Below, piece by piece: positions 41,949 through 51,929 of a stretch of 64,000 nucleotides of DNA. Under the pieces are notes generated by a model. The model saw only the letters and a list, made by a program, of their open reading frames with translations. It was not told the DNA's origin and did no database searches. The DNA is taken from the NCBI RefSeq assembly GCF_005886105.2, contig NZ_PNCO02000002.1, forward strand, positions 620,001 to 684,000, written 5' to 3'. Source of the DNA: Pseudoalteromonas galatheae. GTDB lineage: Bacteria; Pseudomonadota; Gammaproteobacteria; Enterobacterales; Alteromonadaceae. Position 1 is the first letter of the stretch; the number at the start of each line of letters is the position of its first letter. The position numbers were made by a program, and so were the translations under genes.

Positions 41949-44900
41949 TTAGTTTGTTGAGCGATCACTTACGATAGGTGATGGCGGGTTTTTGGGCTTA
42001 TTACTCTGGTGTAGCATAAAGTAATACTGTTGGCGTTCATTGGGTTGATTATTGATATCAATACGTGCAACTCCTGCGATTACGTCTAAACCATCGGCAC
42101 TCTTCACCAAGGGGTAGTCGTTTGGACCGAGAGAGAGTAGTGATACTCTGTTGAACACTAAAGTTTCTACATTCTGAACTGTTTGATGTTGGTTATCTTC
42201 ACTGACATCAAAATAGTGGTCGCCGCCGTATACATCTTTTCCAATGTTACGCATAAATGCCCCCATACTGATAAGGAAGTTGTTTTCAACTTCAATGCCT
42301 TTTAGTCCATAGAACAGCTCGTGCTCACCGACAAATACAATTCTTCCCCCCTGCGCAGCAAATTGTTTTAAGCGACTGACTTCATCCGGAGAATATGAGT
42401 TAAGTGGAGTCCAGAGTACGATAAGTTTTATTTGTGGGTCATCAAGATCCCAATCTTCTAGAGACTGATATGTAATAACTTCAAAGCCTAAATCTTCCCA
42501 AGTACTGTACAGGTAATTAATAGATTGGCATGACCAACTGCAGCGAGAATCATGAGATCGATCTAGGACTATTTTAGAACCTCGGGCACGGAGGCTGTTT
42601 CCTGAAAAACTGGCTAGGTTTTTCGCAAACTGTGTGTTATCAGCTTTGTAAATCCGTTCATTATCTAGAATATTGACATCATTGAATACAATTAAATCTC
42701 CACCAGCTGCAGGTGCGACGTTACTGTCAAACGTAAAGCCAATAATTGAATTAGCTCGGCTCCCCTTACTATCTGTCGCAAAGAGTATAATGTTGTTTTC
42801 ACCTTGAACAAAAGACTCCGCTGGTTGAGTGAGTGCGAAACTGCCACTATTAAGCGCAAAGCTAATGTCTCTTTTAGCCTCTCCATTTATAGAAATAAAT
42901 AATTTGGCGATACTTGATTGAACTGTTTCAATCTTGCCTTCTATTAAGATGTTACTACTCAAAATTGCGCCAGGTGTTGGAGACAATACTGTGATTTGTG
43001 GTGGAACTTTTAATGTTAACTCAGATGTTGGCTCGGAAATTGCGCGATAAGCGCTTAAATCGCTTTCGTTTCCTGTTAAAGCAACATCTATGATGCATGC
43101 TTCAAGCCTGCTTTTTATGCTTACATACTTTTGGCACACTTCTTTAACCCGTTGATATTCCGCACTACCAATTTGTGCCTCTAACCTCGCTTGAGTTAAC
43201 AATGTCCGTGGAAAGTTAAGGTCAACGAAGCTTTCAGGAGTCTCATCATTGAAGTAGTCGAACAAAGAGGATTCGGATGTTACACGCCAACTATTACCAT
43301 AAATATCATAAAGTTGATTAAAGTTACCTTTGTCTTCAATTTGCTTGCCGTTAGCATCCGTTAAGTCATTGTCGACGTTGCCATCAAAGTATCCAAGTAA
43401 TCCATTAACGCTGCCCGCACGAGAGTTTGGTAAAAGCACTTCTGTCTCGACAAACTCACCCCGTCTATACACCTTTAGTAATGAGGTGTCTGGCCAAGTT
43501 ATTTCGTAATGACGATTATTTTGTTTAAAGATACTTGCTTGATTAGGAAGCTCACGAGCACCGTTATTCAATGTTTGTAATTGACCATCAATAAGCACGG
43601 CAAGGCCTTCATCATTTGGGTAAAAGGTGACTCTTATTCCTGCTACATTTGCGGCGACAGCGGCATTGAAAGACACATGTTGATTGCCAGGGACTGCGAC
43701 ATAACGGCCCTGAATCTCAAAAGAGTCGATATTGGACTTGGCTAAGATATACTCACCAACACCATTAAATCCATAGTTTAAGCCGTCAAACGTACGTAAA
43801 TTTGGGTCTCCTGTGACACGAGCTTGTTTGCGCGGGTTGCCTAGGTTGTCGTCAATTGGGTTGCTATCATCTACGGGCTCACCACTGAGCAGAATTAATT
43901 GAACTGGTTGGTTGGTGTCCTCGGTAACGGTGATTGTAATGCGCTCTGGTTGAAAACCCGATTTAGAAGCGATGACATGATAATCACCAACCGCGAGTGG
44001 TGAAGAACTAAAGGCGCCACTGGTATCGGATGATAATTGTTGAGAAAGCCCAGTGCTAACGCTTGTTAGTGAAACATCAGCACCCGTTATGGGGCTGCCG
44101 TCAACATCGGAAATAGCACCTGTAAGCGTATTGAATTGAGTCTCAAATGGGCAAACTTCAGAGCTCCAAATTGGTCGATTAAAATCGTAAAGAGGAATAT
44201 TTTTGTTTTTTTCTTCGTTGGTTAAGCCAAGAATATCTCCAACAAATCCATAATCTAAATTGGCATCAACACCTAAACCTAATGATAGCGCTAAGCTGCA
44301 TTTGACTGTCTGTTGTGTATTGTTAAGTACTGCAGTTGCGATATATTCAGCATATGGCCCCATTGCTAATCCTGCTCCTGGGCCATCTAACTCTATTTTA
44401 TTACCAAAAGGTAATGCGACAGATAACTCATAAGCAGAAAGCATAAACTGTAGTTCGGCTTCTACTTTTGCTGATGTTTCACCTGATAGTTGGTATTCAG
44501 GTCCAATTTGAGATATGACGGGTACAAAGCTGTTAACTGGGCTCAGTTTGTCGTTTTGATATTTGAATCCGGTTTTATACTCTCCTGAAGCACTAATACC
44601 CATTTTTAAATGGGCTTCACCTGCGACGCCCAAGTAAGCACCTAGTTGCGGATGTAGTTTAACGTTCAAAAACAAAGGTATTGGTCCAACAAACAGCTTT
44701 ACGTTTTTGTTGACTATAGGGTTGAATACTTTGCTTTTGCTCAGACTGCCTTGATATTCATAGTCAGCATTAAGGTAGGTCTTAGTTAGATAATCTGCTT
44801 GAGCAATTGTAGAAAAGTGAGTTACTTCACCTCGAATAATTGAAAACTCTATCCCAATTGTAGCGCTTGAGTTCATCTCGAGTTCTACAACTGACGTGAC

Positions 44901-46049
44901 CTCAGGGCTTAGTTTTTGCTGCAGTGTTCTTGAGAACGTTAAGATAGGAATATCTACACTTGACTGTACCGTATTACTAGCAGTTGAAACCGACTGATTA
45001 AGTGTTGCAGCTTGGTTCGTTATAACAAGGTCTAGTTTAACGTCAGCATCTGGAAAAGCTTTGTGTAATGGTGCATGGGAAGTAGTTAAAACATTACCAT
45101 TAATATCAAGAACCTCACGCATAAACCCGGTATCATCATCAGCGGTGACACCGACTATAATATCACCGACTTGTATGTCGCTTAACGCACCTGCGGTGAT
45201 TGTGAGTCTACCCATCTCCGGGGTAATTTCTACTCCCGATTGGCCATCAACGATGAAGGTCGTGTAACCGTCAACGCCTCTTGTTGCTGGCTTCAATTCG
45301 CTGCTCGGGTCTAATGTCGCGATGACTTCAGCATCTTCAAGCGGTTGCTCGTCATGATCACCTGTGTAGTCAACAAAATCTATTGCTTCAGCAACTGCCA
45401 CATGGGCGCTTGCAGAGGTAGAGTAGCCTGATTTATCTGAGACTGTGACCGTAAACTCAAGGTTATCTCCAGTGTAGTCTTCAGGGATTTTTAGTGAAGC
45501 AAAGTCAGGTTTATCATTATCAATGTTAAGAACTATATCTGTTGATTCTTCCCATACGATGCTGTCAATTTCAACGGCACTCGATATATCCGCTTTTAAT
45601 TGTGCCCACGATCCTTTCGCGATGCTCTGAGGTACTTGCAATTGAACCGTTATGTTGTTCAGGTTGTTTACGGTGACAACTACCTGATCAGTAGCACTTC
45701 CTCCCTCATCATCAATAACGGTTAATTCGAAGCTTAACTCCTCGTTTTCTGTGACATCTGGAGCCACGAATGAGGAAATTGCGTTGCTTTGGTCCGATAA
45801 CAAAACAGGGGGGCCTGACAGTTGTTGCCATTGATAGCTTTTAATCACCCCATCGTTATCCGTGCCACTACCGCGTAACGTGACGGTTGCCTTTTCATCG
45901 ACCGTTTGATGTTCTCCTGCTTGAGCAATCGGTAGGCTGTTTGTTGGCTTATCTATATCGTTATCTGAGTCCCCACCGCATGCGACTAAAGCGCCTGTTA
46001 ACAACGTAATTAGGGTTGTGCGTAGAGGAATGCATTTATGCAGATCCAT
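41949..46049 (-). CDS. Very large surface lipoprotein with PKD/Ig-like and von Willebrand type D domains
   Basis: A 1366-residue protein. The ATG at 46049 has AAGGA five bases upstream and leads into a lipobox (ALVAC, Cys24). Residues ~30-130 are a PKD/REJ-like domain (AQAGEHQTVDEKATVTLRGS). A long unique region follows (~240-620). A carboxypeptidase-regulatory-like fold is at ~640-715 (SDVDGSPITGADVSLTSVST). A VWD domain is at ~745-930 (GDPNLRTFDGLNYGFNGVGE). An Ig-like stretch and a C-terminal Rossmann-like domain (IKLIVLWTPLNSYSPDEVSR; AAQGGRIVFVGEHEL) complete it. A role in adhesion or surface binding is inferred. Confidence 0.8.
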   Translation of the reverse strand: MDLHKCIPLRTTLITLLTGALVACGGDSDNDIDKPTNSLPIAQAGEHQTVDEKATVTLRGSGTDNDGVIKSYQWQQLSGPPVLLSDQSNAISSFVAPDVTENEELSFELTVIDDEGGSATDQVVVTVNNLNNITVQLQVPQSIAKGSWAQLKADISSAVEIDSIVWEESTDIVLNIDNDKPDFASLKIPEDYTGDNLEFTVTVSDKSGYSTSASAHVAVAEAIDFVDYTGDHDEQPLEDAEVIATLDPSSELKPATRGVDGYTTFIVDGQSGVEITPEMGRLTITAGALSDIQVGDIIVGVTADDDTGFMREVLDINGNVLTTSHAPLHKAFPDADVKLDLVITNQAATLNQSVSTASNTVQSSVDIPILTFSRTLQQKLSPEVTSVVELEMNSSATIGIEFSIIRGEVTHFSTIAQADYLTKTYLNADYEYQGSLSKSKVFNPIVNKNVKLFVGPIPLFLNVKLHPQLGAYLGVAGEAHLKMGISASGEYKTGFKYQNDKLSPVNSFVPVISQIGPEYQLSGETSAKVEAELQFMLSAYELSVALPFGNKIELDGPGAGLAMGPYAEYIATAVLNNTQQTVKCSLALSLGLGVDANLDYGFVGDILGLTNEEKNKNIPLYDFNRPIWSSEVCPFETQFNTLTGAISDVDGSPITGADVSLTSVSTGLSQQLSSDTSGAFSSSPLAVGDYHVIASKSGFQPERITITVTEDTNQPVQLILLSGEPVDDSNPIDDNLGNPRKQARVTGDPNLRTFDGLNYGFNGVGEYILAKSNIDSFEIQGRYVAVPGNQHVSFNAAVAANVAGIRVTFYPNDEGLAVLIDGQLQTLNNGARELPNQASIFKQNNRHYEITWPDTSLLKVYRRGEFVETEVLLPNSRAGSVNGLLGYFDGNVDNDLTDANGKQIEDKGNFNQLYDIYGNSWRVTSESSLFDYFNDETPESFVDLNFPRTLLTQARLEAQIGSAEYQRVKEVCQKYVSIKSRLEACIIDVALTGNESDLSAYRAISEPTSELTLKVPPQITVLSPTPGAILSSNILIEGKIETVQSSIAKLFISINGEAKRDISFALNSGSFALTQPAESFVQGENNIILFATDSKGSRANSIIGFTFDSNVAPAAGGDLIVFNDVNILDNERIYKADNTQFAKNLASFSGNSLRARGSKIVLDRSHDSRCSWSCQSINYLYSTWEDLGFEVITYQSLEDWDLDDPQIKLIVLWTPLNSYSPDEVSRLKQFAAQGGRIVFVGEHELFYGLKGIEVENNFLISMGAFMRNIGKDVYGGDHYFDVSEDNQHQTVQNVETLVFNRVSLLSLGPNDYPLVKSADGLDVIAGVARIDINNQPNERQQYYFMLHQSNKPKNPPSPIVSDRSTN

Positions 46050-46199
46050 AACCATCCTTATGTATTTGAGCGAGAGCAAGTTGCTTTGAAAAATAAGAAT
46101 GCGTGAAAAAGTCTGCATGAAACAGGGTCGAAATTTCCACCTTGTTCAGTATTGATTCATTGAATAAGTTATCTAGGTGTTAACAAAAATGAAGGGTTT

Positions 46200-46982
46200 A
46201 TGGACATGGAACACGGCACTATATCACAACATTTTATTTCGACACCTAAATTCGGTGCTTGGAAATTGATTTTTACGCTATGCTCATTTTTTCTAGTGAT
46301 GCAATTAGTTGGTTGTAATGCGATGCACACTGCGGTGAAAAAGCGAGATTTAAGAGTTGAAACTAAAATGAGCGACTCTATATTTCTTGACCCAGTCAGT
46401 CAAGACAAGCGTACAGTGTTTTTACAACTCAGAAATACATCGGATAAGCAGGATTTAGTCATCGCTAACGAGATACAAACTGCATTACTTTCAAAAGGCT
46501 ACAAGGTTGTTAATGACCCAGATACAGCGCACTTTTGGATCCAAGCGAATATTCTCAAAGCCGGCAGAACGACCGCTGATGAAAATCGAGGAATTTTAGC
46601 CCAAGGCTATGGTGGGGCTGTAGCGGGTGCTATTGTTGGTGTTCAGTTTGGTAGTGGTCGAGGACAAGCAGCTGCAGGCTTGCTTGGTGCAGCTGCAGGC
46701 TTTGTTGCTGATGCAATGGTGGAAGACGTTTATTTTAATATTGTTACTGACTTACAGGTTTCTGAGCGCGCGAAATCTGGTGTTGAAGTACAAGAAGGAA
46801 ATAGAGCTAAGCTAAAGCAAGGTAACTCAGGCTATAAATCGGTGACTTCAAACGAAGTGACTGACCGTAAAAAGTATCAAACACGGATCGTATCTACAGC
46901 GAATAAAGTAAATCTGGAATTCGTTGAGGCTCGACCTAGGCTAGTCCAAGGTTTAGTAAATTCTATTTCGGGCCTGTTGTAG
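46200..46982 (+). CDS. traT: TraT-family outer-membrane lipoprotein
   Basis: A 260-residue lipoprotein (lipobox QLVGC, Cys39). Recognised as TraT by MHTAVKKRDLRVETKMSDSI, then FLDPV, by GGAVAGAIVGVQFG with further glycine-rich turns (AAAGLLGAAAGFVADAMVED), and by the C-terminal RIVSTANKVNLEFVEARPRL. Plasmid TraT mediates surface exclusion and serum resistance. This chromosomal copy has no conjugation genes near it, so its job may differ. It is divergent from the large lipoprotein gene. Confidence 0.85.
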   Translation: MDMEHGTISQHFISTPKFGAWKLIFTLCSFFLVMQLVGCNAMHTAVKKRDLRVETKMSDSIFLDPVSQDKRTVFLQLRNTSDKQDLVIANEIQTALLSKGYKVVNDPDTAHFWIQANILKAGRTTADENRGILAQGYGGAVAGAIVGVQFGSGRGQAAAGLLGAAAGFVADAMVEDVYFNIVTDLQVSERAKSGVEVQEGNRAKLKQGNSGYKSVTSNEVTDRKKYQTRIVSTANKVNLEFVEARPRLVQGLVNSISGLL

Positions 46983-47082
46983 CTAGGTGTTCGGTAATAT
47001 TGAAAATATAGTACTAGGGTGGAAGTAACGTGCCAATACTATGTTTCCATTTATTTTTAACGGTTATAGCGAATAGCAGACA

Positions 47083-47126
47083 CCCGTCATAATATAGATG
47101 CAAATTGTGATGGGGGTCTGTGTTAG
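47083..47126. repeat. Hairpin repeat, copy 1
   Basis: An imperfect stem (CACCCGTCA with TGATGGGGGT on the 3' side) around the loop sequence ATAATATAGATGCAAAT. It shares loop and position with copy 2 near 47931-47974, each just downstream of a minus-strand gene. Arm sequences differ but stay complementary, which supports a conserved structure. Confidence 0.55.
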
Positions 47127-47141
47127 TGCTCGATTGGCTTG

Positions 47142-47633
47142 TTATACAGCTTTTAACTCATGAGTCCAATCTTTCCATGAAATCGACTTGCCCGGTAATG
47201 CTATTTTTGAGAAAGGCCACACTGATTGAAGCCAATTTAAGACAGTCTGATAAAGTATTTTTTCTAACGCAATACTATCATCTCGAATCCACAAGTAGAC
47301 TTCGCAGTCATAATTTAGTGATCGGCTTGGATCTATATAAACAGAGCCTAGGCATTTTTCCTTTGAATTGTTAAATATGGAATATGCAAAAGCATCCCTT
47401 GATTCAAATTCTTGTTTATGAATTTTTAAGCTTTCTATATTTTCTTCGAGGGTCATATTAACTTTAGGCCACTCAGTTTCAGGGCCAAATATTCCTTGTA
47501 GTCTTTTTTGACTGGACATTACTGCTTCAAAGTCTAACTCAGCAACTTCTTCTTCAAGCACTCTGAAGTGAAAATTTTCACTATCAAAGAACGTCGGAGG
47601 CTTAAACGATTCAGGAATAAATGGATTGGGCAT
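47142..47633 (-). CDS. GNAT-like N-acetyltransferase
   Basis: A 163-residue cytosolic protein. The middle shows a GNAT-like layout: AFAYSIFNNSKEKCLGSVYI followed by DPSRSLNYDCEVYLWIRDDS, which corresponds to the beta4-beta5 region before the acetyl-CoA loop. The acetyl-CoA motif itself (Q/RxxGxG/A) is not clear, so the call rests on the central strands. A hairpin repeat follows the stop codon. Neighbours give no hint of substrate. Confidence 0.6.
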   Translation of the reverse strand: MPNPFIPESFKPPTFFDSENFHFRVLEEEVAELDFEAVMSSQKRLQGIFGPETEWPKVNMTLEENIESLKIHKQEFESRDAFAYSIFNNSKEKCLGSVYIDPSRSLNYDCEVYLWIRDDSIALEKILYQTVLNWLQSVWPFSKIALPGKSISWKDWTHELKAV

Positions 47634-47930
47634 ACTCTGGGCTATCCGTAGTTGTATAACATTTTAGTATTTATGCGACACGCAGTTTGTGTTGCATAAT
47701 CGCTGGTCGGACTGAGCCGCTACCTGCTCGGTGCGTCAGAGTTGGTGTCGTTTATGCTGTGGGCTTACTTAGAAAAAATAGGCTTTTTGGAGGCTTTAGC
47801 GCTCTTTGCTAGTTTGAACAGCTAATCTATTATTAATTAAGCTTTCCCTGCATCGCTCAGTGTTTATTATGTGCTCATTACACCTAAATTTGGCTGGATA
47901 AGCAATTATATTTTATAAGTACAGATAAAG

Positions 47931-47974
47931 GACACCCACCATAATATAGATGCGAATTATGGTGGGTATTTGAG
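47931..47974. repeat. Hairpin repeat, copy 2
   Basis: A perfect 12-bp stem (ACCCACCATAAT with ATTATGGTGGGT) around ATAGATGCGA. It is the same element as copy 1 ~850 bp away, with compensatory changes in the stem. It lies just after the end of the minus-strand amidotransferase gene. The rest of the 386-bp space from 47634 to 48019 shows nothing definite. Confidence 0.6.
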
Positions 47975-48019
47975 TTAGCCCCAAGTCCCAAACCTCAGGT
48001 TAAATAATATGATTAACAC

Positions 48020-48736
48020 TCAGGGCTGTGATTTATAGAAGCTTTCTAACTTATCTAAAAAATCATACAGTTTTTGGTTCATTTCGTCATAGTTATGACT
48101 CAGTAAAACTTCTGGCTCATCTACAAATCGATACAGTAAAGCGTCATTGAGATCGTCATTTTCAATCAGTAATGCGACGATATCTTTGGTAAATTCCATA
48201 TGGCACTGAAAACCGTATACTAGGTCGCGGTAGCCGACAATTTGCCTTGGGCACCCGTCGCTATATGCAATCACTTGTGAACCATTGGTGAGCCCTGGCA
48301 TATCATTATGCCAGTGACCGACATCCAACACTTTTCCAAAATGACTAAATAGTGGGTGTGTCATCCCTGCTTCCGTCAAGGTTATCGGGTACTTTCCGAT
48401 TTCACGTTCAGGGCTAGGTTCAAATGTTGCACCTAACGCTTCACCAATGAGTTGCGACCCTAGGCATATGCCAAGCACAACTTTTCCGGCGGTAATCGAG
48501 TTCAAGATGACTTCTTGCTCACCTTTTGCATCGAAGTGCGGGCATTGCTCAATAGTTGTCGACGGATCTTGAGGTCCTCCCATGACAATCAAGAAATCTA
48601 AGCCTTCGATACTTTTTGGGAGCGGTTCTCCTTGATAAACTCGCGAGTAGGTAATGGTATGGCCGTGTTTATTTGCCCAAGATTCATAGGCGCCGGGCGC
48701 TTCAAAATGTTCATGAACGATAAAGTGAATATGCAT
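48020..48736 (-). CDS. Class I glutamine amidotransferase-like protein
   Basis: A 238-residue protein with the triad of class I GATases: nucleophile Cys91 in LGICLGSQLIG, and His179 with Glu181 in FQCHMEF. DFLIVMGGPQDPS is the oxyanion-side strand. It resembles the stand-alone GMP-synthase-like amidotransferases (YfeJ-like), which probably hydrolyse glutamine conjugates. It has no synthetase partner. It is divergent from an AraC-family regulator (98 bp apart) that may control it. Confidence 0.88.
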   Translation of the reverse strand: MHIHFIVHEHFEAPGAYESWANKHGHTITYSRVYQGEPLPKSIEGLDFLIVMGGPQDPSTTIEQCPHFDAKGEQEVILNSITAGKVVLGICLGSQLIGEALGATFEPSPEREIGKYPITLTEAGMTHPLFSHFGKVLDVGHWHNDMPGLTNGSQVIAYSDGCPRQIVGYRDLVYGFQCHMEFTKDIVALLIENDDLNDALLYRFVDEPEVLLSHNYDEMNQKLYDFLDKLESFYKSQP

Positions 48737-48834
48737 CTTTGTGCCTTTTAATTTGCGATAGGCTGTAGATGGTATATTAAATTCGGATGGCGTAATTTAT
48801 ACTAACAGACGTTTAATGTTGATAAGTCGCCAAG

Positions 48835-49626
48835 ATGCAAGCTAATGACCTCATCAAAGGTTCTCCAGATAAACAAATCGTAACTAAAACGATTAATATG
48901 GCTTCTGGCTATATTGATGACTTTCACTCACATTCGTGGCATCAAATTGTGTTTCCTTTGCAGGGGCTGCTGCAATCAAGTATCGGGGATAAAAGCGGGA
49001 TCGTACCTCACAATGGTATGCTCTACATACCCGCAAATACAGTGCATAAATCCATAGCGATTACAGATACACAGTTTTTGGCGATTTATCTTAATCCCGA
49101 CAAATATGTTCAGTATGGAGACAAACCAAAATCCTGTCTGGTAACGCCATTTATAAAAGCATTAATACTGCTTCTATTTGAAAACGAGACGCTCACTCAA
49201 GCAGAGTCCAATATCACACATTTGCTAACCGTATTGCGAGATCAGATCGAGATCGCAAACCGTTATGAAATACCCCTACTCATACCTACCGATAAACGCC
49301 TTTTATCCATCTTCTTACAGCTTAAAGAGCAACCGGATCTGCCATTTACGTTAAAGGAGTGGGCAACAAAAGTGGGCGCTTCTGAGCGCACTTTGTCGCG
49401 ATTGTGCTCGAGGGAGTTTTCTCAATCATTTTCACGGTGGAGACAAAATGTAAGGTTAGTTTTATCTTTGCAATTGTTAGAGTCGCAAAAGAGCATACAA
49501 GAAATTGCTATCGAGTTGGGATACGCTTCTGACTCTGCGTTTGTGCAAGCGTTTAAGAAATTGTTCAACCAAACACCTAGAAAGTACAGAATTGCCAACT
49601 TACAGCACAACGTAAATTTATTTTGA
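48835..49626 (+). CDS. AraC-family transcriptional regulator
   Basis: A 263-residue regulator. The N-terminal cupin (residues ~15-100) includes HSHSWHQIVFPLQGLLQSSI and PHNGMLYIPANTVHKS. The C-terminal double HTH (~160-255) includes LKEWATKVGASERTLSRLCS and the conserved IQEIAIELGYASDSAFVQAF, then KKLFNQTPRKYR. This matches the group that senses a small molecule through the cupin. It most likely regulates the divergent amidotransferase gene. Confidence 0.9.
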   Translation: MQANDLIKGSPDKQIVTKTINMASGYIDDFHSHSWHQIVFPLQGLLQSSIGDKSGIVPHNGMLYIPANTVHKSIAITDTQFLAIYLNPDKYVQYGDKPKSCLVTPFIKALILLLFENETLTQAESNITHLLTVLRDQIEIANRYEIPLLIPTDKRLLSIFLQLKEQPDLPFTLKEWATKVGASERTLSRLCSREFSQSFSRWRQNVRLVLSLQLLESQKSIQEIAIELGYASDSAFVQAFKKLFNQTPRKYRIANLQHNVNLF

Positions 49627-49747
49627 GCAACTTCTGCTACTTGCTCGCGACTTGCACTAGAGAAGAAAGTATCTTATCGCGAATGCTTTTAAGTTCTGTC
49701 GGGTTTATGTAGTCTAGGTGAGATTTGATTATTGGAGGCATTTCGCG

Positions 49748-51652
49748 ATGTTGCGAATTCTTTTATGTGCTAGCTTAGGATTAGCACCAAGTTTTGGGTT
49801 GGTTGCCAAAGAGGTAATGACTCCTGACAAGCTTTTGCAAGTAAAGCGCGTGAGTGCGCTTGGATTATCTAAAGACAACACCCATGTGATTTATAGAGTT
49901 ACGACGCCAAACGTTGAAAATGATGACTTTGATAGCAAAGTCTATCAAGTGCCGTTAAAGGGTGGGGCGTCTCGACTTATAAGCGCGTATCAAGGGATAT
50001 TGTCAGACGATAATATTTCGCCTGATGGCAGCAAAAAACTATTTCATGATACTGTAAATGTTGAAGCTGTGCTGGCCACGGATAGACATAAAGCGCTTAC
50101 GAAAGCCAATGCTTACGTGTTTGATGATTTAAACTACCGCCATTGGGATACCTGGAAAGACGGCAGTGTTAAGCATGTGTTTTATCAGGATCTAATCACA
50201 GAAGAAAAAGTCGACATCATGAAAGGGATGCCTTTTGATAGTCCGACGTCACCATTTGGTGGTTCAAGCGACTATGTTTGGGGTCCAAAAGGTGAAAATA
50301 TCTACTACGTTAGTAAAAAGCTGACTGGCGCAGAATATGCGAGCAGCACCAACACGGATATTTATCGTTATAACTTAGCCAGTAAGAAAACCACCAATCT
50401 AACCGAGCAAAACTTGGGTTATGATAAAAGCCCAGAGTTCTCATCCACAGGGCTGCTGGCTTTCTTACGTATGGATGAGCCCGGTAACGAGGCGGATAAA
50501 AATGACATCATCGTTAAGCAGGGTGACAGAGAAATCAATCTAACTGCGCATTGGGACGGCACGGTTAGCAGTTTTGAATGGGGTCATGATGGTAAGCATA
50601 TTTATTTTATTGCACCAGTTGACGGCACAATCCAGCTATTTCAAGTAGCGGTGAACACCAAAACCAAAGCCAAACCAAAAATTAAACAGCTAACCAAGGG
50701 TATGTTTGATGTTAATAGCATTGTAGCGGCTCTAGACGATCAGTTAGTTGTTACTCGCAATAGCATGAATCAAGCAAAAGAGATCTTCCGCTTTGATCTG
50801 AATAGCAAAAAGCTTGTTGCGCTGACAAATGTGAATGAAGCGCTTTATGCTGATTTGGATTTACCTCACGTTGAAAAACGAATGGTGAAGACAAAAGACG
50901 GCGAAGACATGCTAACTTGGGTTATTTACCCGCCTAATTTTGATAAACGCAAGCAATATCCAACGCTATTATATCTTCAAGGTGGCCCACAAGCACCGTT
51001 ATCACAGTTTTACTCCTTCCGCTGGAACTTCCAAGTGATGGCTTCACAAGGGTATATTGTGGTTGCGCCAAACCGTCGTGGTATGCCAGGGCACGGCGTG
51101 AAGTGGAACAAAGATATCAGCCAAGACTGGGGTGGTAAGGCGATGCAGGACTACCTTGATGCAATCGACGATGTTGCGAAAGAGTCATATGTTGACAACA
51201 AACGTATCGCGGCAGTTGGTGCCAGCTTTGGTGGTTACTCTGCGTTTTACTTAGCTGGTAACCACGATGGTCGTTTTAAAACCTTTATCGCGCACTGCGG
51301 CATTTTTGATTTGCGCAGTATGTACGGCACAACCGAAGAAATGTTCTTTGTGAACAACGAATTGGGTGGCGCGTACTGGGAGCAAAACAATGCGGCCATT
51401 AGCAAAGCATACAATCAGTTTAACCCAATCAGCTATGTGGATAAGTGGGATGCGCCGATGTTCGTGATCCATGGTGGTAAAGACTACCGTGTACCGCTGA
51501 GCCAAGGGATGCAAGCTTTCCAAGCCGCAAAACTTCGTGGCTTGAAGAGTCGTTTCCTTTATTTCCCTGAAGAAAACCACTGGGTACTGACACCGCAAAA
51601 TGGGATAGTATGGCAGCGTGAATTCTTCAAGTGGTTAGAAGAAACCTTATAA
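49748..51652 (+). CDS. Secreted S9-family peptidase (second copy in window)
   Basis: A 634-residue enzyme. The ATG at 49748 has GGAGG eight bases before it and opens a signal peptide (~20 residues, ending VAK); the earlier in-frame start at 49718 lacks these. A beta-propeller (~25-390, with NISPDGSKKLF-like blades) precedes the hydrolase domain. The triad is Ser493 in GASFGGYSAF, Asp579 in GGKDYRVP and His611 in ENHWVL. It is closest in style to dipeptidyl/acylaminoacyl peptidases of Alteromonadales and likely periplasmic. Confidence 0.88.
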   Translation: MLRILLCASLGLAPSFGLVAKEVMTPDKLLQVKRVSALGLSKDNTHVIYRVTTPNVENDDFDSKVYQVPLKGGASRLISAYQGILSDDNISPDGSKKLFHDTVNVEAVLATDRHKALTKANAYVFDDLNYRHWDTWKDGSVKHVFYQDLITEEKVDIMKGMPFDSPTSPFGGSSDYVWGPKGENIYYVSKKLTGAEYASSTNTDIYRYNLASKKTTNLTEQNLGYDKSPEFSSTGLLAFLRMDEPGNEADKNDIIVKQGDREINLTAHWDGTVSSFEWGHDGKHIYFIAPVDGTIQLFQVAVNTKTKAKPKIKQLTKGMFDVNSIVAALDDQLVVTRNSMNQAKEIFRFDLNSKKLVALTNVNEALYADLDLPHVEKRMVKTKDGEDMLTWVIYPPNFDKRKQYPTLLYLQGGPQAPLSQFYSFRWNFQVMASQGYIVVAPNRRGMPGHGVKWNKDISQDWGGKAMQDYLDAIDDVAKESYVDNKRIAAVGASFGGYSAFYLAGNHDGRFKTFIAHCGIFDLRSMYGTTEEMFFVNNELGGAYWEQNNAAISKAYNQFNPISYVDKWDAPMFVIHGGKDYRVPLSQGMQAFQAAKLRGLKSRFLYFPEENHWVLTPQNGIVWQREFFKWLEETL

Positions 51653-51693
51653 TTGCTGTAATTAGCATCTTTATTGAGTAGCTGCATTGAGCA

Positions 51694-51730
51694 CGGAATA
51701 ACAACTCGCTTTCTAGCCGTTGTTATTCCG
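51694..51730. terminator. Hairpin after the S9 peptidase gene
   Basis: A perfect 12-bp inverted repeat (51694-51705 with 51719-51730) with a 13-nt loop, 41 bp after the stop. There is no T-run, so it may be a processing or stability element rather than a classic terminator. Confidence 0.45.
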
Positions 51731-51929
51731 AAACAAAAATTGATCGCCAAAGCAATATTGTTCGATTGGCAAGACAACGGGCTTGGTTATTTATGACGGT
51801 GTCAAAGCTGAACCCACCGATGCGAAGCAAGTTGCTTCAACTTCTAAGCCATAATCAACCTATGTAAATGAAGCAAGCGTTGAGGCGCGATACATTGTAG
51901 TCACTTTACACAATTAAGGTGATTTACTC

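Noticed and set aside
47120..47374. 84-residue plus-strand ORF
   Set aside because: It is antisense to the GNAT-like gene and has no recognisable features.
47083..47974. Integron attC sites at the hairpin repeats
   Set aside because: The flanks lack proper GTTRRRY and RYYYAAC core sites and no integrase is nearby, so they are kept as hairpin repeats only.
51790..51853. Possible C-terminal protein tail (TDAKQVASTSKP followed by a stop)
   Set aside because: No start, ribosome binding site or family is visible. A relic is possible but unsupported.
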